Of a stretch of 64,000 nucleotides of DNA, positions 58,395 to 64,000 are shown piece by piece. The position numbers and the translations under genes were made by a program. The DNA comes from Vandiemenella viatica (taxonomy: Eukaryota > Arthropoda > Insecta > Orthoptera > Morabidae), in NCBI GenBank assembly GCA_031002005.1, contig JARYHS010008074.1:11974924-12038923 (forward strand), read 5' to 3'. The notes beneath the pieces were generated by a model. That model had not been told where the DNA came from. It worked only from the letters and a program-made list of their open reading frames with translations, and searched no databases. Numbering within the stretch: the first letter of the stretch is position 1; every line of letters begins with the position of its first letter.

Positions 58395-59266
58395 CTTGTG
58401 TCACTATATTTCACATTCTTTCCACAACTACCCAACGCAGACCACTGGTGTTTGTGTGTGGTAGTAACCTGAAGTCTTCCATCAAACAATATTTTGATTG
58501 CATGTCGGTAGCAGTGGGAGTGTGGTAGATATGGTGATTGAAAGTGGTCGACCTGATATCAAAATAGACGTATGTGTCCCTATATTCCATCCTGAATTAA
58601 AACTACCCAGCGCTTGTAGTAGCCACGAGACTCCTATCGTGCACTTTATTGATTGCATGTTGGTAGTTGTGGGAACGGGAGATATGGTGGTTGAAATTGG
58701 TCCACGGAGAGCATTTTGTGTCCCACCATATTTCACCCTGCAACCAAAAGTACATAGCACAGACCACTGGTGATTGTGTGTAATAGTAGCCTCAAGTCTC
58801 CCATCGTACATTATGGTAGTTGCATGTCGGTAGCTGTGGGGGCATGGAAGATATGATGGTTGAAAATAGTCGACGAAGGGCATTTTCATATTTTAAAGAA
58901 AGACATGTGTGTCCAAATATACCACTTTCCAACCACAACTACCTAGCGCAGATCACTGGTGTTTTTGTGTGGTCATAGCCTCAAGTCAACCATCGTGCGC
59001 TATGTAGGTTTCATGTCGGTAGCTGTGGCTGTGTCGGAGATATAACGGTTGACAGCGATAGACAGAGGGCATTTTCATATTTCAACCAAAGACATGTGTG
59101 CCCCTATAGTTAACTTTGCAACCCGAAGTACCCTGCGCAGATCACTTGCGTTTGTGTGTGCTATTAGCTTCGAGCCTCCCATCGTGCACTATGGTGGTTA
59201 GATGTCGGTAGCTATCAATAAAAGTTCTTTACAAACTCGAACGAAGTCGTGGGCACCAGCTACTAG
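58395..59266 (+). mobile_element. Helitron 3' part carrying the same satellite
   Basis: About five diverged monomers share the phrases 'tgtgtgtggtagtaacc', 'gatatggtggttgaaa' and 'catgtcggtagctgtggg' with the array at 26740-29220, spaced about 160-190 bp. The end 'cgaacgaagtcgtgggcaccagct' then CTAG at 59263-59266, before T, matches the nested Helitron 3' end. The 5' terminus (TC with TATATA) was not found, so the element is 5' truncated or extends undetected. Confidence 0.75.
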
Positions 59267-59689
59267 TTTAATGAACTCTTCGTCGGCTTCTAGCAGTGAA
59301 TAAGGCGTCTATCTCTGCCCTCATTCTCAACTAATTGTTGCTTATGCGGTGCCGCGAAAACGGCGTAAGACAAAAAGTCGACCGAGCATGATGACGTCAT
59401 CCACTCTTCTCCTCCTTACCGACGCGAAGCTGTTTCAACATTTTGATATCCAGGTTCCACGCAACACTAAGCTGGTATCCAGTGTTCCTGTTAACTAAAG
59501 AATCAGCTGTTCATATTGCAGCAGCTTCTATTATAACGCTGTCCCAAAAATCTCTGAGCCGGGCTAAAATTCTAGTATCTTAAAAATTAAATGCATGTCC
59601 TCTTGGACACTGTGTTCGGCCACAGCTGATTTCTGTTCTTGCCCCAAGCTAACATTCCTTGCGTACTGACGAGGTCATTGTCACCTACT

Positions 59690-60310
59690 CAGAAAACAAA
59701 CTGCAAAAAGAGAACACATCATTTAAATTTATAGACGAAACATATAACTATGAAGCCACTAAAATAAAAACCATAGTTATGATATCTAGAGAGGAGCATA
59801 TAACAAGCTCATGATTTCTGCTTGGAACAGACATTAGAATCTGAGTGTCTAGGGTATAATATCACACAGAGACAATTTTTCAAGGATGTGTTGAATGATT
59901 AAAAGAACACTGCGTAAAACTTGCAGAAAATAACTCAACTTAATTTCTATAAAATAATGGCAATCTCAATACTATTATTTATGGAAATGAAACATGAGAC
60001 CTTATAAAAAAAAGGGTGAAGCAAAACACAATCCACACTAATGTAGTTCGTGAGATGTACCATAGAGAGCAGGAAACCAGACCACATACCATATAAAGTA
60101 ATAAGACGTAAATTAAATATCTTAACAGTCAATGCAAAATAGAAGAGTGAAAACATAAATGGCAGGGACATGTAATAAGAATGAGTGACAAACGATTTTC
60201 CAAAGCTGGCTGTAAAGTATGTTGCTAGAGGTAGAATAGACGAAGGCAGGCCACGTTAGATGTGTTCCGGGGGGCTGGAACAGGGCAAGAGGTCTAACCC
60301 GTCAACAAGA
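59690..60310 (+). pseudogene. RTE-type LINE C-terminal remnant
   Basis: In changing frames: ESECLGYNI (for 'fkYLG'), then a LNFYKIMAISILLF block matching 'lkfYk.mavp.LlYGSE.W', then VVREMYHREQETRP, then KWQGHVIRMSDKRFSKA ('W.GHv.RM...r.pk'). Numerous stops and frameshifts make it the oldest LINE in the window. No tail is visible. Confidence 0.65.
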
Positions 60311-60700
60311 AGAAAAAAACCAAGGGGAATAATAAAAATAAACAAGATACGTACTTCAATTAACGCTGCAATAATAGGGACAGTAAACAAAGACAACATA
60401 AGAAAATATCTTGGAAAATAAAGCAGTAAATGTGAAGCTAGAATGTGAGATGCACAGGAAAAAGAAAAATATTATTGATCGTGGATAACGTACCAAAATG
60501 AGTTGAAATCATTCAAATTCCAGAAATAATCTACGAGTAAAATCAAAGGACGAAATGTCGCAAGAAAGCAGATACTGTTAGGCTGCGATAGAAGCAATCC
60601 CTGTGTAAGGAGATGATTGTCATGACCGACCTAGGATCATCTTCAGAGCTTAAAGCTGATGATAACTATGTCGACAAGGCATAACGCAACGGCTCCAGAG

Positions 60701-60997
60701 TAGGGATAAAACGATACGAGTAAATACAAGTACTTACTCGATACATTCCTTCCGATACCAAGTATTTTTTGTATCGATACTTTAAAAATAAGTACCAAGT
60801 AGGTATCGGTCAAAAGTACTCGTATCGGTGTGTATACCAATATCACGAATATCATGATTTTATTTAACACGTTAATTGATACATTAAACGCTCATCTATA
60901 GTGTAAAGAATATTTTTTGGTTGTCATTATTGCGTTTTTATAACACATTATTTTTCTAAATATGTGTTCTTGGCAAACTTGTTTGTCTATGCCCGGC

Positions 60998-61042
<45 letters not shown>

Positions 61043-61872
61043 AAAAAAAAAAAAAAAAACTTTCTGCCATTCAGTCAGTTGCCATTTTATGTTGTGGTCG
61101 TCATTTTCGTTCTGCGTTCGTAATTCTAACCTAGGGCTGTCGCCGTTGATTTGTGTTTAGTTTTGTATTATGTATATTTGCTGTTGAAAATGGGATCTCC
61201 AAAGTGTAATGTGTGGCAATATTTCAAGAAAAATGATGACAAATCGCAAGCTGCAAAAAATGCTTTAAAACTGTGCGGTTTTGTGGCAATACTTCTAATT
61301 TGCGTAAGCATTTAAAAAGCCACCCCGATATTGCACCAGTTAATCGAAACGATAAGGTTTCAATGTAAGCACAACATTTATTAATCTACAAAATTATTAT
61401 TTGATATGTTTGGATGTTGATTGTCAATAGTGTTGTGTTGATATGTTAATCGATATTGTTTGATATAATCATATTGTAAGTATTGACTGGTATCGATCAA
61501 GTAAATAACTTTAAACTTAACAGGTAAACACTTAGAAAAACAAATATTTTTGGGGAGCACTACAAAAACCGACTTTTTTTTCATAAAATTAGTTTTATTT
61601 TGTCCTTGTCGGTATTAGTCCTGTAACGATCAGTAAGGTGAAAATGTAATAAATATCTTTCGTCAAGTAAATATATACTTTTATATCAATAAAGACTATG
61701 AAAACTTATTAGATACTGTTTTCTTATTTATTACAAATTTCACTACGAAAAATCAATCGATACGAGTAAGTATCGATACTTTTCAATGGATACCGAATAA
61801 GTATCGATACTTTACGACCGATACTGTATCGAGTAGAAGTATCGATACCTCAATGGTATCGTTTTATCCCTA
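60701..61872. mobile_element. hAT element with perfect 8-bp TSD
   Basis: Inverted ends TAGGGATAAAACGATAC are identical over 17 bases, and ctccagag is repeated exactly at 60693-60700 and 61873-61880. Subterminal regions are packed with GTATCGATAC and close variants on both sides, the presumed transposase-binding sites. A long A-run (61001-61059, one C) is internal. The perfect duplication and matching ends suggest recent insertion. The catalytic hATC region is deleted. Confidence 0.9.
61191..61370 (+). pseudogene. BED zinc-finger remnant of a hAT transposase
   Basis: MGSPKCNVWQYFKKNDDKSQ starts the frame. After a shift, RFCGNTSNLRKHLKSHPDIA follows. This gives the BED layout W..F.., Cys pair region, then N..LrkHL..H, the DNA-binding N-terminus of hAT transposases. 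The first Cys-x2-Cys pair is damaged by the frameshift, and nothing of the catalytic domain follows. Confidence 0.65.
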
Positions 61873-61880
61873 CTCCAGAG

Positions 61881-62500
61881 ACCAAAGAGTATACACAAGA
61901 CAGTAGTCGTTACAAAGGATACTCAGAACAGAAAAAGATGTTAAATCATTCTGGGTATTGATGATATAATATACTAAAATTTTAATTGATTAATTGCTTG
62001 CAATAACAGTCACATAAATAACGGCTTCTCCGCCGTTCTTTCACTGTTACATTCCCTCAATAACCTGCATTAAATAAAGCGAAGTTCTGATGCTAAAATT
62101 TAAAAATGTTATCTTCTCATTTCATTTCTGGATTTCTCTAATTAAGTAAACACTTCCAGTTACAAACAACCGCAGTTTCTATAAATTGGATGGTGGTGAA
62201 AAATTTGCATAGCACTTTTAACAAATACTTATTTGTTCTCAGAACAAGTAGTGAAGATAATACAATTGATCATGTCTATATATTGTTGTTTATTGACAAT
62301 ATACTTGTGTGCACAAGTTTCTAGCAAGGAACAATACATCTTACATATCAAGAATACCTAATAGTATAGGCCTAATGAATTCCAATATCAATGATACATC
62401 TTACACAACAAGCATACCTTATAGTATAATGAATTCCAATATAAATGAATTCCATAGCAAAGCCAGGAAGTTCGAATAAGTAAATTAACATTAAGTTACA
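61881..62500. other. no recognisable gene
   Basis: AT-rich. A short duplicated phrase (catcttacatatcaag / catcttacacaacaag, then 'cataccttatagtata') occurs at 62336-62440 and looks like a small local duplication. Confidence 0.4.
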
Positions 62501-62509
62501 ATAGTTCAA

Positions 62510-63215
62510 TACAGAAATGCTATTACATACAGTTCACATCTCATTAAGATTACACAAAGCCTTATTACATAGATAATGTTTTACTTCAGTTTTAAATTCA
62601 TTTCCAGTCAATGACTTTAAATATGTTGGTAGCTTATTATATTGTCTTGCTCCCATTTCAAACGCACTTTTATCTGCTGACTTGGAGTTATATCTTTTGA
62701 TATGTAAATTAGTTTTGATTCGAGTATCATATTTATGAATTTCACTATTAGTGTTATCAAATTTTGGATTGCATCTAATCAGTAACAAAACCCAATATAT
62801 ATATATAGTAAGAATATTTTCTTGTATAGATAGTATGCAATTTTTAAAACATTTCTATCCACAACCTTAAACAACTGATTCATTAGAAAGATTCTGTTAC
62901 TTACTTTTTTACAAATAAAATCAACATGAGTTTTCCAATTTAGAAACTTATCCACGTATATTCCAAGGAACTTATGCTCATTTATTTCATAAATGTTTCC
63001 TTCATCAGTAATCAGATTAAACTTATTATCTATATTATGATTTCTAAGTTCAAATTTCATTAAATTTGTTTTACTTTTATTGCAAATTAGCTCATTTTTA
63101 TCAAAATAATTTGTTAATTCATTAGTGGCATTAGCAGTAGTTTCTTCTAATGATAAATCATCTATTATAGTGTCATCTATATATGCTATAATTCTACAGT
63201 TAGTCAATGTGTCAT
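62510..63215 (-). pseudogene. LINE reverse transcriptase, 3' half
   Basis: On the minus strand, CRIIAYIDDTIIDDLSLEE carries the catalytic motif as YIDD (usually FADD/YADD). Then NELICNKSKTNLMKFELRN, HKFLGIYVDKFLNWKTHVD and FICKKVSNRIFLMNQL follow, matching the palm end and 'fLGi.iD..l.W..H' block of jockey/CR1-type LINEs. After a frame change near 62785 the tail has YNSKSADKSAFEMGARQYNKLP ('s.f..g...wN.LP') and ends LCNLNEM. Only one or two breaks are present, so this copy is relatively intact. No poly-A tail is evident. Confidence 0.82.
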
Positions 63216-64000
63216 TTCCCTAGATACTAATTCCGTACAACGAATATTCAACAGTTTATGTCGAATGAACTATAAATTTCAGAATTGCATCTATATATCA
63301 TCTCTATTACACATCGTTTCCATACCATGGATTAACAGAATTACTCTGGCATCAATTTAAATTTAGCTCTATTAAATTGGAAATCACTGTAATCCTTGAA
63401 TCTGTAACAAGCGAAGGGCTTTTATGTGTCGGGAAGTAACCGCGCAAAAATTTTTCATATAGCATTTTCACAAGTGCCTCATGAATACAGAAAGAAGTAG
63501 CTTTAAAATACGGGAAACAAAAGTCTTTAAATGCTATTACTTCTAAATGTATGTTTTCATTTCTACTTATGTGCCTATTTTATCATCTTTTTTGTATGCA
63601 TGTTAAATGAAATGAAAATACTGTATATAAGTTACTGAGATTTTCAGTTGTTTGCTCCTTACGAATAAACAATAAGAATTTTTATGGTTCCTGCGCAAAG
63701 AAACATAATTTAAGAATTTCTCATCAGCAATTTCACTAAAACAGTGGACTGCTATCAATTTTTATTTTTTTGAAGGCACCAAAAGTTCGCTCTCTGGTCA
63801 AACAGAAATAATGTGACTGTATGTAAATAAACAGATATTTCCGGGACTGCTAAGTTGGTTTCCGTGTGGCGATATTTCAAGAAATTATGTAGAGTACCCC
63901 TTGACACCGGGTCAGGATGCGAGAGGTTGTGGTGTGCAATTCCAGTCTCATCGCATTGCTTATGGAGTGAGCCCGTACGACGACACTGTTGACACTGATT
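63216..64000. other. no recognisable gene
   Basis: The GC-richer end segment (63895-63990) is open on the minus strand but has no splice borders or family signature. Confidence 0.3.

Noticed and set aside
63895..63990. Possible upstream host exon at the window edge
   Set aside because: Open on the minus strand but without a recognisable acceptor/donor pair or the GC bias of the other exons.

Overview
This window is eukaryotic nuclear DNA, most likely from an insect with a large, repeat-rich genome. A polyneopteran (Orthoptera or stick-insect type) would fit, but this is inferred from repeat style and not proven. It is AT-rich and has no bacterial-type gene packing. Introns are large, decayed LINE reverse transcriptases are frequent, and there are tRNA-derived SINEs, Tc1/mariner, hAT, Tigger, Harbinger, Helitron and Penelope-like elements. 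Nearly all the long open frames come from these elements.

One host gene is visible. It runs on the minus strand through eight coding exons: 51962-52081, 45717-45897, 41158-41231, 37862-37954, 32328-32450, 20072-20184, 17090-17177 and 12484-12630, ending in TGA at 12484-12486. Every exon has AG/GT borders and all splice phases agree. Together they give 312 residues, the C-terminal part of a basic, arginine/glutamine-rich protein in which the motif WGRPGxGAP occurs twice, plus once in degenerate form. The 5' part of the gene lies beyond the window or was not recognised. The rest of 12.5-52 kb is its introns, filled with transposons.

Layout: 0-11.3 kb is downstream of the gene (LINE remnants, SINEs, a short CRE-bearing repeat). 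A hAT element with a perfect 8-bp target duplication at 11290-12450 begins 33 bp past the stop codon. The last intron (12.6-17.1 kb) holds a Harbinger-type element that contains a hammerhead-like ribozyme motif. The 20.2-32.3 kb intron holds a CR1-like LINE, a roughly 140-bp tandem repeat split by a 5.45-kb Helitron, and a second, nested Helitron that carries a 367-bp higher-order satellite. The same intron holds a Penelope-like element arranged as a foldback. From 33 to 52 kb there are Tigger, two Tc1-type transposons and a hAT MITE inside further introns. From 52 to 64 kb there are more LINE pieces, a GC-rich TIR element, a second satellite-bearing Helitron tail and a hAT element with a BED-finger remnant.

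The most unusual features are the satellite-carrying Helitrons, whose empty site can be read directly, the hammerhead-like motifs in Penelope-type sequence, and the close packing of transposons against the host exons.
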